DNA from: Tyto alba
Lineage: Eukaryota > Chordata > Aves > Strigiformes > Tytonidae
NCBI RefSeq assembly: GCF_018691265.1
Contig: NW_024881279.1
Location: forward strand, 4,059,243-4,123,242
DNA: 64,000 bases
Direction of reading: 5' to 3'
Shown here: in pieces, positions 38,291 to 58,600 of the stretch
Layout of the letters: the number at the start of each line of letters is the position of its first letter
Position numbering within the stretch: the first letter of the stretch is position 1
Notes under the pieces: model-generated
What the model was told of the DNA's origin: nothing
The model's database searches: none
What the model saw: only the letters and a program-made list of their open reading frames with translations
Position numbers and translations under genes: made by a program

Positions 38291-38388
38291 TTTCTTCTCC
38301 CCCCATGCAGAGCCAGGCTCCATCATCTATGCTCCACATGCATAAATGTCATGAGAGAACAAGTAATTCTCACTCTTTAAATGCACAC

Positions 38389-38400
38389 ACACACGTGTGT
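38389..38400. repeat. Short (AC)n(GT)n palindrome
   Basis: A 12-bp perfect palindrome of alternating AC and GT lies inside a longer AC-rich stretch (38383-38410). Confidence 0.7.
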
Positions 38401-38566
38401 ACAGGCACACACGACCCACCACGTAGGCATGCACACTTTGGAAGACTATATTTAAACTTGTGGCATGAAATGTTGTTCTGAGCAACAGCAAAAGGCTCAA
38501 ATCCAGCAGTGTGACCATAAGTGTAATAGGAGAAAAGCAGGTGTTTTCCACAGGGATTTCTTTCCA

Positions 38567-38593
38567 AATTCTGTACAAAGTCTGTACAGAATT
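38567..38593. repeat. 11-bp perfect inverted repeat, 5-base loop
   Basis: AATTCTGTACA at 38567-38577 is followed by the loop AAGTC and the exact complement at 38583-38593. It lies less than 300 bases beyond the CR1 tail. It could form a DNA cruciform or an RNA hairpin; there is no sign of a terminator or a microRNA-sized stem. Confidence 0.65.
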
Positions 38594-40390
38594 ATGACTT
38601 ATTAGGGGGAAAGAATTGACCCTGTATGTCACTTATTTGCTTTAAAAAAATATTTTAAGCAATGGGACCAAATTATTGAAAAAATTACTACCGACATTTC
38701 AGGAGAGACTAGAGGAGGGAAGAGAACAGGACTGGAATAAAAGACACGAACTTGCTTTTATAGCACCCCATCTCTCCACATAAAATTCTGTCAGATCTCA
38801 TAAAATTAGAGCTTTAGTAGAAGTTGGACTGAATGGACAAAAAAAAAAAAGAGAATAAAGTAATCATCACAGGTACAAGGCATTTACATAATGGAATGTT
38901 CAAGAACTTCGTCAACTAAGTTGGATTGAATTCATGCCAGAGCATAAACTAAATCTGACCAGCTGCTGTACAAAGCCGCTATACAGCCCATCAAGAAAAG
39001 CTGAGCTTTTTATAAAAAACCCAGTACACCAGGATAAAGGAAGGATGTCAGAACGGAAGAAAATAGGGAATGAGCTTGGGCAAGCAATACAGCTGCCTGC
39101 CTCTAGAAGTAGCTTGGGTGATGCAGGGGAGTTTTAGGATCGCTGATGTCACAGAAAAGAGCAGGGAGGAGAGAAAAAAAAAAAAAAAAAGGAAAAATTT
39201 AGTCTTAAATCCTGAAAATTGAAAAGCATAGTTCTAAACAGAAAGAATTTCTCTAATATATGTATAATGCTAGAGAAGTGCATTGCTCCAATGTTTCTGG
39301 AGAAAGGAAGGAGGTAAGGGAAGAAAAAAAAAATGTATTTAGTGGTGCACGTGCAGCTTTTGCTGGCCAAAAATAATGAGAAAAATGAGCGAAGAGACCA
39401 AGTGAGTGTAAAAAGTCAAAAGGAATAGAAGTGGAAAAAAGGGGACTATTGCTACAGGAAAGGAAAGCATTTATTCAGATAGGAACATTTCCAGGCTAAC
39501 TGCTCATTTTGGACATCTGTGAGACAATTGTCATTATGAGCACAAATATCTTCCCAGTTTTCATGGGCATTGGGAGTGCTTTTGGGGGAAGGGGAACTTC
39601 CTTCTTCCCCTCTTTGACAAAGAGCAAAGGCATTTTATTGTCATGTGTTTTGTTACGCAGTCAAAATCACCAACACTCAAATCAAATGACTGTGGAAACC
39701 TCACAAAATAGTGAAAACACACAAAACAAACAAAAAAAAACCAGACCACATAGTAGAGAAGTCTTAAATAAAATGTTTTCCTATGGGAAAACCAAACTGT
39801 TTCATACCAGTGAAGACAACCAGATCAAGGAGAATTTGAACAGCTATGAGTAGGGGTGACATTTCTCCTGAGACCTCTGAATGTAGGACTTCTGCTTTAC
39901 CGTATTTCCCTTTGGGATCCAAACTCCTAAGTGAAGTTTTCCACCTATTTATCATTTGTTTTGTCAACTAGGAAGAAGGGATGGCATTTGTATTTTTGTG
40001 CATGGCAGCACTGGGGAACTGTGCTGCACCTGAAGGTGCGGGAGGAAGCCTGGGGAGATCTCTCCTGCTGGGACCTCTCATTGCTTCACCCCCGTTTCCA
40101 CACACTCCCACCATGGACGTCGTGTCTATTCACCAGCCCAGCCAGCCCAAGCCTTGGGCACAGCGGCCAGCTCAGTCCAAAATCTCCTCAGCAAGGACTG
40201 ACACCCTCCATGAAATCTTTCGCAAACACTACGTTGATGCAACCGACCAACGCTTGCCGATACCAGAGAGCTGATGTCTCCATGTAGCCCACCCTCACCC
40301 AGCAGGTCTGGGATTTTCCCGATGGCTCTCAAGACAACATGTATTAATTTCAGACAAATCCATGGGGGAAATCTGAATGTCTGAAGGCAC

Positions 40391-40392
<2 letters not shown>

Positions 40393-40421
<29 letters not shown>
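40393..40421 (-). repeat. Poly-T run, 29 bases
   Basis: An uninterrupted T run, that is, poly-A on the minus strand. The flanking DNA is not a recognised retroposon. Confidence 0.85.
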
Positions 40422-40424
<3 letters not shown>

Positions 40425-41707
40425 TTCCTGGACTCTCAGGGTTTCAAGCAGCCATTTCATTCTAGGCTGGACAAAGGAGAAATCGATCATTTGCCAAAGC
40501 CAAATCCTCTTCTGCTCTTCCCAATACTAATGCCAGTATAGAATGAAATGATAGCAAGGTAGCATAATCAAGCAATGTTTCTAGTCACACATGAGTATTT
40601 GCTATACACCAGTATTTACAAAGCACTTCACATGCAATGAAAAGACCAAAAAATTCCTTTCCCAAAACACACAGATGAAAACAAAGCTTTTGCTGTTTGC
40701 TTTGTTATCAGTTTACTGTGGACAGACCTAGCTCAGACAAAGCAGAATCGGAGTATTTGATCTCTGTCATACTTTAAAGCAATCCAGTTTGTCACCAATA
40801 ACTGGGTAAACTGGCAGAGAACACAGATGAACTCTGCGATGTCCCTCAGCTCAATGCAGGGACTTAAGTCTTAACTGAACAAGTCAACTGGGACAAAAAA
40901 GCAGCTCACTCATCAGCCTAACTGTACTCAAATAATTAAACTATCTACTTGATAGAAAACAAATAGAAAGCACGTGCCTACTGACAGATGTACACCTAAT
41001 ACTCAGCTGAAACAATACATTTTGCACCTGTAAGATTTTTCTCCAGTCAAAGTCTTACACCTGATGTTACATCTATAATGTTGCTTATAAACCTGTAGCT
41101 TAATTGCTTACTATAGATTTATATTTAAAAGAAAACACTATCATTATGAATTTACAAATAGGAGACTAGAAAGCAATAAAAAGATACACAGAAGGTTACT
41201 CAGGAACTGCAGGACAGAAACAGAGGCTGAAGCCAAATATTCCTATGGAGTCCCACTCTGTGGGATTATTTTCCCCCCTTAAGGTAAACTTTTTTTCTGC
41301 ATTTTATCTCTGCAGACAGCAGTGTGAAGTACTTTTTTATTTATTCATGTGGGAAGAGGAGTTTGTTTCTTTCTTCCCTTCCATAAAGCTGTTACTCTGA
41401 TGAAAAGCAGATTTAAGCACTGCTCCATGGCAAGAGTTTAAGGGTTACTTTAAACTGCGACACAAAACTACTACTTTCTGACATCATTTCACAGTGTGTT
41501 CAGGAAAGTATTCAGGCGTGACATTGTATCATTAGGTATAATACAGCCATTGCAGAGGCACTGATTACTGCAATGAGAACCCATTTTCTTTAACACTATA
41601 CGCGATAAGGAATGAATAAAAACCCAGACCAGAAGCATCATTGTAAAAAGGTGGGCTATGTACAAGAATTAAAAAACTGAAGACACTTTTTCTGGGGAGT
41701 CAGGAGG

Positions 41708-41729
41708 AAAAAAAAAAAAAAAAAAAAAA
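41708..41729 (+). repeat. Poly-A run, 22 bases
   Basis: An uninterrupted A run between GGAGG and GTCC. No retroposon body is recognised. Confidence 0.85.
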
Positions 41730-43260
41730 GTCCTGCATCAAGTGGGGCCAGGAGGCTGCTGAGCACCTCTGAAATTAAGATTTCCCCTTTCTTTGAGAGG
41801 TTTCTCATGCTGCAGTCCCATCTGCATCTTATGCAGTGATGGAGGCAGTTTCCAGCCACATCCATGCCCTGATCCAACTTGATACCCAGAAGCAGAAACA
41901 CCAGCACTTGGAGCAAGGCACAAAGGTCCTTTTTAGATGCTCTTTTTTAAAGTGACAAGCAAAAATCCCTCTTCACCTTGACCTGTTTATATGCTGTCCC
42001 TCCAAATATGCCTTTAGGTGACACTTTTCCATGCTTAATTTCACACAAGGTCTGTTGATCCTAGATGTAATTACCTGCTTTGGTAAATTCAGAGTGTGCC
42101 TGTGACAAACTAGCCCAGCTCAGCTGGTGTTCACTGAGTCAATCCTCTGGCCAGCACTTCTGTCTCATCCACAGCCAGCGCCCTCCAAATTAAATCAGTC
42201 TTTGCAATGCTGTACAAAGCAGTGCCTAGATAACTCTGGAAATTTTGGGCTGGTCTCAGCCTCCAGGCCTCCTTTGAGGCATAAGAATGATAATGCTTTT
42301 CTATCTCCAAAGGGTATCCCGAAAATATATTAATAAGGCTCTTTGAATGGGCTCCTGATTCTTAAATAGGCTCTTCTAGCATCATGGTAGTAAACGAGAC
42401 CCTGTGATGGATATGTGTATACAGTCAAGCTCCTCAGGGGCTCAAGTGCTCAGTGAGCTGAAGATAAAGGAATTATTTTCATATTTGATCACGTAAATGT
42501 CACTGGATATATTTGCAATGACCCACTCAAATCTTTCCGTAGGTATATGGAGTCATACCTGACAATGAGTTTTCAAGATATACTCTAGTGAAGCCTTTAT
42601 AAGACCTCTCATTAGAAATAAAATAATTTACAATTTCTTCCACTTCCTGGCATTTTATCACACACTCCTGGTACGGCAGTGTCACTTGATTTATGACAGG
42701 ATGGTACACGGCATACAGAATATTAATGGAAAAGACAGAGGACTCCATTGCTTTGGTGATTTGGTGTAATGATGATAATGAAATTTGCTATTGGAGCAGT
42801 AAAAAAAGCTGAAGATATATGCATCTTTAAAATTATTTAAAACTCTGTTCTGGTGGTACACTTCCCACTCCTCTTATTTCATCTAACCAGCTTCTTTCCT
42901 TTGCCCTTGTCATTTGTCTTAGTAGGTTTTTGTTTCTCATTTTTGCAACAAACTTTTTGTAATACTATATACTTTTTCTTAATGTCTTTGTCTTGTTCAA
43001 AGCCTTACCAAATGAATTTCATTGTAAAATATTACTACACTGGCAGTTGAAAGTACCGAGCAGCACACCTACAGTGCACACAATGCATACAGTGATGTTA
43101 ATTATTTACCAGTTCCAAGTTTGATTACATTTTGGGTGGTGATGATACTCAGGGGCTTGATAGCTGCAGAAAACATTATGTTATGTTCTATTGTGTCCTA
43201 AAATAAACCATCCTTGAAAAATTTATCTCTTAGAAATAAAATAAACCATTCAGCCACTTA

Positions 43261-49848
<6,588 letters not shown>

Positions 49849-49878
49849 ATGCACATGCATGTGTGCGCGCACACATGT
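49849..49878. repeat. Alternating purine/pyrimidine tract with 20-bp palindrome
   Basis: All 30 bases alternate purine and pyrimidine without exception. The inner 20 bases (49858-49877) form a perfect palindrome centred on GCGCGC at 49865-49870, flanked by GTGT and ACAC arms. This is the textbook composition for left-handed Z-DNA and for a cruciform. Confidence 0.85.
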
Positions 49879-52800
49879 CCTGTATTTTATTTGATCGCGT
49901 ATTTAATTACCTCCATATTGCACAGTCCGAAGAACGCAGAAACTATGCAGTATCAGATCTAGAGGGAACAGTTCACATTAATACTTTGGTTTCTTTAATA
50001 AAACTCCGTATCAGAAGAATACACTCTTCTGAAGTAAGGCAATGCAATTCCCATAGGCCACTGCTCAAAATCAGTCTTGTTGCCTTTAATCTTGCTCAGC
50101 AATCTTCTGCCTGCTCCAGTTCTTCACTCTTACTCTCAGGACCAGCCTTACTCCTCTTCCTTGTTTTCAGTGGTCTTTTATCCTTTGACCAGCACAGCAA
50201 GCCCTAGCACTCTACAGGCTACTACAAAAGACATGAGAAATCAATAGTGCAGCGTCATGCATCTTTCTGCTATTCCTTCAATGAACTTCTTGTGGCACAG
50301 ACTATGAGGAGGTTAGAATCCTATAATAAAATAACTACAGATGACTTGCCTGCTTTCCCGGTGATTTCTCCAATTACATTACCGGTGGAGTTGCTGGAGG
50401 CAAGCTGAACAGTCTCGATCTTCCCAGTTGTCTGCATTATTAACCTTTAAATCTGTCCATGCACATTGCTTTTTGCTTGCTCCCCTTTCCCCCCGGACAC
50501 ACCATCTGAGGCTTCCCCCCAAGCTGCTCACACCTCCCCGGGCCCCTCCACACCTCCTGGGCATAAGGCAGCAGCCTCCCGCTTCCACCAACATCTGATT
50601 CCAAAACCAACAATTTTACCCTCACCTTGACCACTTCTACTTGGAGGAGGGTGAAATCCGTAAGCCAACTGTACTGAGCCATGCTGCAGTGGCCGGGGGA
50701 CATGCATGGCCTATGTAAGAGGACATCTTGCAATACTAGCAACTGTTCAAGCACAAAAGATGTCAAGTTTCCATCTGAGAGGTATTCTACAGTCTCACAG
50801 AAGTCTTTCCTTTTTCTATTTTGATGCGTTGCTTTGCAATAAGACGACCATTTATCATAAAATAATTGCATTTGTTTATTATATGCCTATTATCCCTTTA
50901 CATATACACAAATCAAATGATATTTCAGATTGGATAGAAAGATGTTTTCAGTTTCCCATTTATTTTCTCATTCAGTGCATCAGTTTATAAGGCCCACGGA
51001 AAAAGAACAGAAACAGAAAGCCAGCTCATCATGATGTTTGTCTCAAAAAAAAGAACATTATTCTGATTATTTATTTTTGGTTTGGTTGGAAGAGGAATAG
51101 ATAACGAGCTTTTATAATTAATATCCATTCAGCTTCCTTATTACATTATTCTTGAATTCCGCTCAAAGTAAAATATCATCTGACTTGCACCAAATTGTAC
51201 AAGTGCCACTGCACAAGGTTTCAAGGTGATTGATTATAGGGACCTCAGTTAGCGTCACCACACGCCTGTGTCAGCACTTCCATTAGCATTTCCTTTTAAG
51301 AGGTGCACATTACACATTTGAACCTTACAAATGAAGTCGCATTCTTGAAAAACATTTTAAAAGCTATGTTAAAGCACAGCCCCAAAAATGCAAATGAGGT
51401 AGGTACACCAGACTTTCACCCATTTCCTTCACTGCTGGAAAAGGATGGAGGCTGGCACTGGGAACAACCTAAATGCACAGTAATACCAGGTCTTCCAGTA
51501 ACTTCCATATTCCACCTGGTTATTAGCATTACTTGGAAACATTTTGTGACTTGGAGGAACAGGCTTCATTCTGCTCCACTGTGAGAGGCATTTAACCGTG
51601 CAAACAATAAGGGACAAACACTCAAAACGTGAATCCACAACAAAGCCGCCTCTCTGAGCCCCTGCACTCATCACACCCTCTCCAGCAGCCAAAAATTCTC
51701 AAGCCAGCTACTTTTCTTTACCAAAGGAAATCTCTTATCCTCAAAAAGAAGTGAGCACGAGCCTGCAAATCCATCTCTAGGGACAACTCAGTTTGGTCTG
51801 TTAAGACAATAAATCTATGTGGTCTTTTACTGTCACTTCTCCTGCCCCTTTCTCGCAGCCAGATTAATTTTCAAGGATAAAAGTTTCCAGAGGGAATCTA
51901 TCAATAGTTGCATGTATGTACAACTTGTAACACTTCTGTCATTTACTACTACACATAAATGAAGGCAGATAGCTGTGTGAAAATTAGGGACTGGATTCAT
52001 TTTGTGAGTCTCTTTCTGAGCACTGATGTTTTTCTGTACAAGTTGCCATTTGCGGGAAAGAAATGAAAAAAAAAAAGTATTAAAGCTATTTAGTTGTAAT
52101 GGGGTTTGCGTCAGTGCAGGTGTTTTGTATTTGGGCATTTTTTTACTTCTGGGTGAAGTGTAATGCATGTTTGACTCATGGCTACTTTACTTGATTGAAG
52201 AGGCAGCCCCAGCAGCAGGATTAGTGCCATTCCTGCATCACATCTAAATCAGCATAAACTTCCTGCTGGAAACTGTTGAAGTTGCACGGTGTCTTTTCAC
52301 ATTTTTTTTTTTCCTAAGACATTTCATTTATGTTTTCCCGCCTAGAGGCCTTAGAGCCTCATAGATTACAAGCGTAGGAGCGTTACCATATAACAGAAGT
52401 GTGAGGCAAGAGCCAAACAAGTCCATTATGGAGAGAATTACAATCATGCAACTACTGAACGAGGATGTATTACATCTGCGTCGGGACGTAGAAGAAAGGA
52501 CCTTTTCATAAAGCGGTCTTGAGCCATTCTTCAGCAAGGAAAATAACTGGTGGAGGGACCTTCTCACTGACTCCATGCAACCAAGTTGTTTGTTCGTCTG
52601 TGTACATCCCCTTCTTGTCATTCTTAACGAATCATTTAATTTCAGTCTATCAGAAAACTGCAGCATGCAAACGGTCTAAGGAGACAAAAGCCACGGAAGG
52701 AGCCCTCAGCAATGGATCAGCAGCAGCTCAGCCGCTGTCCTCGCGCCACCTCCAGCTCCTCTTCCAAGGGGGGTTCAGCCTTGCAAAGAAAAATAACATA

Positions 52801-53329
52801 GGGAAAAAGTGAAGCCCTGGGGAATACCGGTTTGCAGAGTGATTGGCCAGTAGAGTGTAACAGAAAAATTTCCTAGCTGCTGTCTGCAACCCTCGCATGG
52901 TCTCCAAGAGCATCACGGGTGACCGGCAGATCACCCACAGGCCTCAGCAGCACATTCTGCATATTTTAGGACTTTGACTTGGGCGTACGCTGCAGGGGCT
53001 GACGTGGTGAGCAATCTCCTCCTAGGTAAAGGGAGAAAAGTAATTTTGGCATACCACATCCATGGTGATCCCTGTACTTAGGAAAACCTTTACTTCTTAA
53101 AAGGCTTCAAAGGGACCCCAGAGAAGGTTGGTGAGACAGTGAGGAGAAAACAGTGAGCATTTTCCAATCACCAGCTGTGCTGGCACAAGAGAGAGGGCCG
53201 GGACAGTACATGCTCCAGCCACAAACCCCACCAGATAACACAGCCATGACTTGGTCATTTTCCAGTTTAAGCTTCTTGGAAGACGCTGGAACAATCTTTC
53301 GGCAGTATTTTAAGAAGAAATCTGAATGT
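49879..53329. other. Plain intron
   Basis: No exon and no recognised repeat. Open frames are short and without family resemblance. Confidence 0.55.
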
Positions 53330-53446
53330 GTGTATTGGTTTTTTTGGTTTGTTTTGTTTGTTTTTTGGGGTTTGTTTGTTTGTTTGTTTGTTTTGGGGGG
53401 TGTGTGTGTTTGTTTTTTTTCTGTTTTTTGTTTGTTTGTTTTTTAA
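53330..53446 (+). repeat. T/G low-complexity tract
   Basis: About 115 bases nearly all T and G, with a (TTTG)n core near 53371-53390, a GGGGGG run near 53395-53400 and a (TG)n segment. The Cys/Phe/Val-rich frames on this strand and the Lys/Thr-rich frames on the other are artefacts. Confidence 0.9.
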
Positions 53447-54039
53447 AAGAGAACCACTGCAGGGAAAGACCCAACCACTTCTCCATTTCTGACCATAACA
53501 TGAATCAAACTCCTCTCTGAATACAAGAAGTGATGCCTCACCAGATGGAACAAAGCAAACCTGCCCCCACCAGGTCTGGCTCACACACAGCTGAAATTAT
53601 TTTCTTCAGCTGCTCTAAAACAAGAGAAACTTGAACTTCAAAGAGCAAAGACCCAGCCTTGCCCACACCTCCTCCAAACCAGCGGTGAGATCTTTCCTCC
53701 TAACCCTCCATGCTGGGAGCCCTGTTGCCAAAAAACATTGCACCAGAGAAATTTAAATTTGCTGCATAAACAGAAGTGACGGGAGCTCTGCCTCACTGCC
53801 TGCACCAAGCAGGGATGCCCACAAATCTGCACAAGGCACAAGCATGGGGTCCATCGCTGCCAGCGTGTCTAGGACCACATCCCACCTTGGGAAGGAGAGG
53901 GGGGTGCAGGCAAAAAGCCAGCGCTTCGTGGAGCCAGCAGCCACCACAATTTATGCCAAATACTTCATTACTTGAAAACCCGCCCAGCTTTTTGAGCTCA
54001 AAGGGAAGCTTTCAAAATTAGGCGGTTGCTGGAAAGGTC

Positions 54040-54045
<6 letters not shown>

Positions 54046-54077
<32 letters not shown>
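54046..54077 (+). repeat. Poly-A run, 32 bases
   Basis: This is the longest homopolymer in the window. It is followed by GGCAAAAAGC, and no retroposon body is recognised before it. Confidence 0.9.
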
Positions 54078-54081
<4 letters not shown>

Positions 54082-55647
54082 AAAAGCACTGACTTTAAAA
54101 TTAGTAAGAAATAGGTTGTGTCTTTAAAATATTAATTTTATATGCATTATGCAATGCTTCTCAGATAAGGTTCATAAAAACCTCTATCTGGAACAAAGTA
54201 TGTTTGATTTAAAATAGCAGCAAATCAAAACAAAACCAACATCTGCCAGCAGGACAGTTACAAAGGCAAATATACACATTTAATTGAGACTGCAAATAAC
54301 TCTTAAATGAATGCAGTACTGCCCAACAATGGTGATCAGCTCAGCAGCACAAAGGCTGAACAAAGTCATGTCAGCAGTGGGCTGAGGATGTTCTCAGATC
54401 ATCGCTCAAGTGAACACGTGGAGTAAAAACCACATGCAGATGTGTGCAGTCAGGCAGAGTGAGACAGTTTTAACTGTGACATCACCAAAGCACATTAAAA
54501 AAATAAGACATAATCCCCAAATTCCCTGACTAGAGATGTGCCCCAGCAACTCTGTGCTCTAGCACCAGGGTCCACAGTGCCTTCAAGCATTAATTCACTG
54601 ATGGTCAGCATGAGCGAGCAGTAAATGAGCTTGAAGCCAGCCTGAAACATTGCCACAGCGCAACACCAATCCATAACCATTTGCATTTCCCTTTCCCAGT
54701 CTCTTATCTTTAATGAAGTTATTTTCGAAGGCTAAGAAATAAGGAGAAACACTATTTTCTAAGCAATCTCATCCAGTTCTTCCACGCCTTATGCTAATTT
54801 TGCAATTCTCCACTGGTTTAATTTTCTATTTGTTGCCCAACTTCAGGACACCGTTATACTCCAGCACTCTGTTTTTTTGTGGACACACCATTTTGTTTCG
54901 CTGCCTGCTCTGTGTGGGGCCAATGTTAACACACAGAAACTTTCATCTTATGTAGGACAACACCTTGACATTTTGGTCTCTGTCAACAAATGCACACCAG
55001 ACCTAAGAGCCCACAGTAAATACCAAGCCTTCCAAGTCTCTGTCCTTAGGGCACGCCTATTTCTCACCCCCCTTCCTGAAGATTTTACTTTCTCAAAGGG
55101 AATTACCTCAACTGTGATTGAAGATTTACCTCTTAAGACATTCTGACTAACAATCCTGCTCCTGAATACCAGATTTCAAGATCTTTTCCTATTCTCAAGG
55201 TAAGCACCACCAGTACACACCCACCCTCCTTTGCCAGTCTTGTCACAGCACCCCTACCTGCACCAAGAAGTCAGAAGTATATGCATCAACATCTTAAACT
55301 CCGAAATTAAACAAAAGACACCATTTTATCCCCACTTACCCTCCAGCAGTTACTTCTCCCCATGCTCCTTATACAAAGGAGGATGGAAGAATTAATGCCA
55401 TTTCTACTGCATTACAAACCTTTTACTCTCTCCATATTTGCTCTGTGCAGAAGGAAGCATTTTAACGTGCATTTACCTGATGGAAGACTTACAGGCAATT
55501 GAAAGGATAACGCAGTAAAATGAAAAACCTACTAAAAAGCTATTTTGAAAGTGAAAAGCCTTTAAAACTTCACATACTGTTAAAACTGGCTCAGAGGGTA
55601 TCAGTGCAGAAATGGAGCATTAGCACTGAAATACTAACATTAGCTGC

Positions 55648-55665
55648 TTTTTTTTTTTTTTTTTT
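55648..55665 (-). repeat. Poly-T run, 18 bases
   Basis: An uninterrupted T run (poly-A on the minus strand). The flanks are not recognised. Confidence 0.8.
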
Positions 55666-58600
55666 GAGGAGCCGGAATATCACCAGTTTCTCAGCCTGAG
55701 ACAACGTAAAAAGAAAACTCCAGAAGAGGTGAACATAGGTGAAAATGAGTAACAAATTAAGGGTTTCTGCAGTGGGTGAATTTTTGTTTCAAACATTTTT
55801 AACTTCATCTGAATTTTCTTAATGTGCACAGCTGGGCAGCTGGTTCGGGAAATTGCCCAGCGGGACAGAGCCCAGTAGCCGCCCACAATGAGCTTTATCC
55901 CCTCGCACGGCATCGGTGCTGGTCCACAGCCATGCAGAGAGTCCGTCCAGGACGTCTCCTGCTGCTAAACAAAGCCAGCAGCCTGCACCCTGGGTGCGGG
56001 AGCACTCCTCATTCATTCACGCCAGGAAAGCGTGTGGAGAGCTGAATCTGAAAAGGTAGATAGTGTATATGCATTCACTGCCTTCCCTTTGAAAGTGCTC
56101 TGTACAAGGCATAAAACCAAGCAACAACTGATAAAAATCAACAGAACATTGTTTCCATTTGAATACAAAGGCACCAAATGAAAACAAGAGGGTCACATTT
56201 AATAGCAGAAGAGGAAAAGCTTGGGATAAAAAGCAGGAATAAGCCACAATCATCAGTCATCAACATCAGAGTATGTTGGGCAAAAGCAGCATTATGGGGC
56301 TTTTTATTCTTTTAAGAACAGGAATGGAATAAAATGCATTTCAGTGCAGGGCACATGTCATCTCTTAAGCTGATCCACACAGATACTGCACAACTAACTA
56401 CACAAACAGAGGAGTACAAGGTGTGCACAGACACCCATGAGGCCAAGGCAGCACTTACATCTGAAGGTAGGTTAGACATGTGCCATGAAAGACCCAGAAA
56501 ACCAGTGTCACCAGTTTAAACATGAAACACTACATGAAGCGTACCCATCATAGAGCAGACAGGCACAGTATTTCAATCTGGAGGCTGGAATTAGGCTTTT
56601 CTATCAGTTTATAGTTCAAACCCATTCCCTGGTGCCTCAGAAAAACTAAGTAAATCTACTCACTCTAAAATTAAGGGACTATGCAAGAAACTCTCTGGTC
56701 TGAATTCCCAGTCTCTGCCATTACAGCTGGCTCCTTTGGGTTAGCACAGGCAGCTCTTGGGGAAAGATGCAAGGGGGAATCAGATCAAAAGAAATCCAAG
56801 AGTGGCAGCATTTTCCCCAGTCTCTTCAGACCACTGACCAGAAAAAAAAGAAGAGTCACTACACTGGACTCTGTAGGAGTAAAGGGAAGTAAGTAGGAAC
56901 AAACCATGCTAAGGACACAGTCCTTTTCCCTACACATACAGGGCTCAAATGCTGAATCCATCAGCAGAGAAGAAACTGGTGCTGCCCCTTGACAAGGCAC
57001 CCAGGTTCTCCCATCCTGCAGGACCCACCACCATCTCCCCATAAGCCTGGCGTGCACCTACGTCTGCTGGGGCGTTTTGCAGTTCAGCATTTCAATAGGG
57101 GAGCCATGGGCTTGCAAAGGAAACGCGTGAGGGGCGAGAGAGGGATGGCTGGAAGGGCATGGGGAAAAGTTCACTTTCGAAAACATTTGCTTTAGAGGCA
57201 AAAATTGTGCTCAGTCACCCCCAGCCCAGCTCCTCATATCGCACCGTGGCTCAGAAAGGGCTGGCTGTGCCCACAGCTGCTGATGGCCCCCAGCCATGGC
57301 CGGACAGTGCAGCCTTCCTCACACCCTCATCTTCCCCATGCGGGGCTCCGTCAGCTCAACTGCAGCACAAAATTACTTCAACCCATTCGTAATGGGAGAA
57401 CATACCCAGCAGGCAAAATCCAGCTGGTATTTTGTGCTCACGGTAAATGGGATTACTGGCAGCAGTGAAAAGTGAAGTCCTCTGCTGAACAACACACTGG
57501 GGATGGCAGCTGCTTTCCAGCCTTGGACTGCAAATACCATCTTGCCAAAGCCTTCTATACTAATGGGGCCTATTTTCTCTATAGGAAAGGAAAAGGCAGG
57601 AGAGAATTCAATTTTTATGCTTCCGAGTCTCCTGTTGATGCGCATGTGTTCAACTGCTCCCATTCCCATTAACACCCAGCATGGGGAGATTCAAACAACT
57701 TCATCGCTGCTACAATCTGGGCTTGTCCAACAGATAGAGCAAACGTTTAAAAAATAAAAAAAAAAAAAAAGGTTTTATTTTATTTTAAAATTTTCTGCAC
57801 TAAATAGTGTAGCACAGCTTTGACTTAAAAAGCTGTACTTCTCAATGGAAATCCTTGTCTCTAGCTGAAGTACAAAGCAGAGCTGCCAACTATTCCTGTT
57901 CATAATCCTCACCAACACCAACGGGAGTTGCATTTGCAGAGCAGGTCTCCACAGGGATCCCAGAGAGTGATTTACTGACTCCAACACAACTTGCAGGCAC
58001 TAAATGGCTGCCTCCAGGTTATTCAGGTGGAATAACACGCACAGTGCCCATTTCAGGGGAAAAAAGGTCTGAAACTGTCAATGAAAAGAAATCCCTCAGG
58101 TCTCACCGTGAAATGGAGTGAATGACCAGCCGGCAAGTATGAGAGAGGGAAGAAAAAGGGAAAATGAGAAAAAAAGCAAATTGCTCTCAGTGTGTGATGG
58201 CAGGAATGATCCTGAACTGAAACCAAGTTTCCCAAAAGTTCACATTTAAAGTCATGTCTCAATAGAGCCCACTTATGTGGATAAAACACCTGAAAAATTA
58301 AAAATTACAAGATCTCTTCCCATGTAAATGCCTTTGCATTAGAAACAGGGCTCAGATTCCCAGGAACAGAGTTTGGGAGCGAGGAAAAAGACCGTTTTTC
58401 TTCTCTTGCAATGTGAAAACCCAAAGCACATCCCTGATCAGCTACGGAAGGGCGACCACCTGGGACAGGGGCTCGGCATCCCCAGGTGGCTTTGTGGGTT
58501 CCCACCTGCCCCACAGGGCCACCCCTACCAGAGCTACCAGCCCACAAAATCTGCCTGAGTCTTTCTCCCTCTGGATTTGTTATACACATTTGTGCTGGCA

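Noticed and set aside
53326..53520. Cys/Phe/Val-rich 'membrane protein' frame
   Set aside because: It is a translation of the T/G low-complexity tract. The same applies to the frames over 10196-10290 and 62382-62745.
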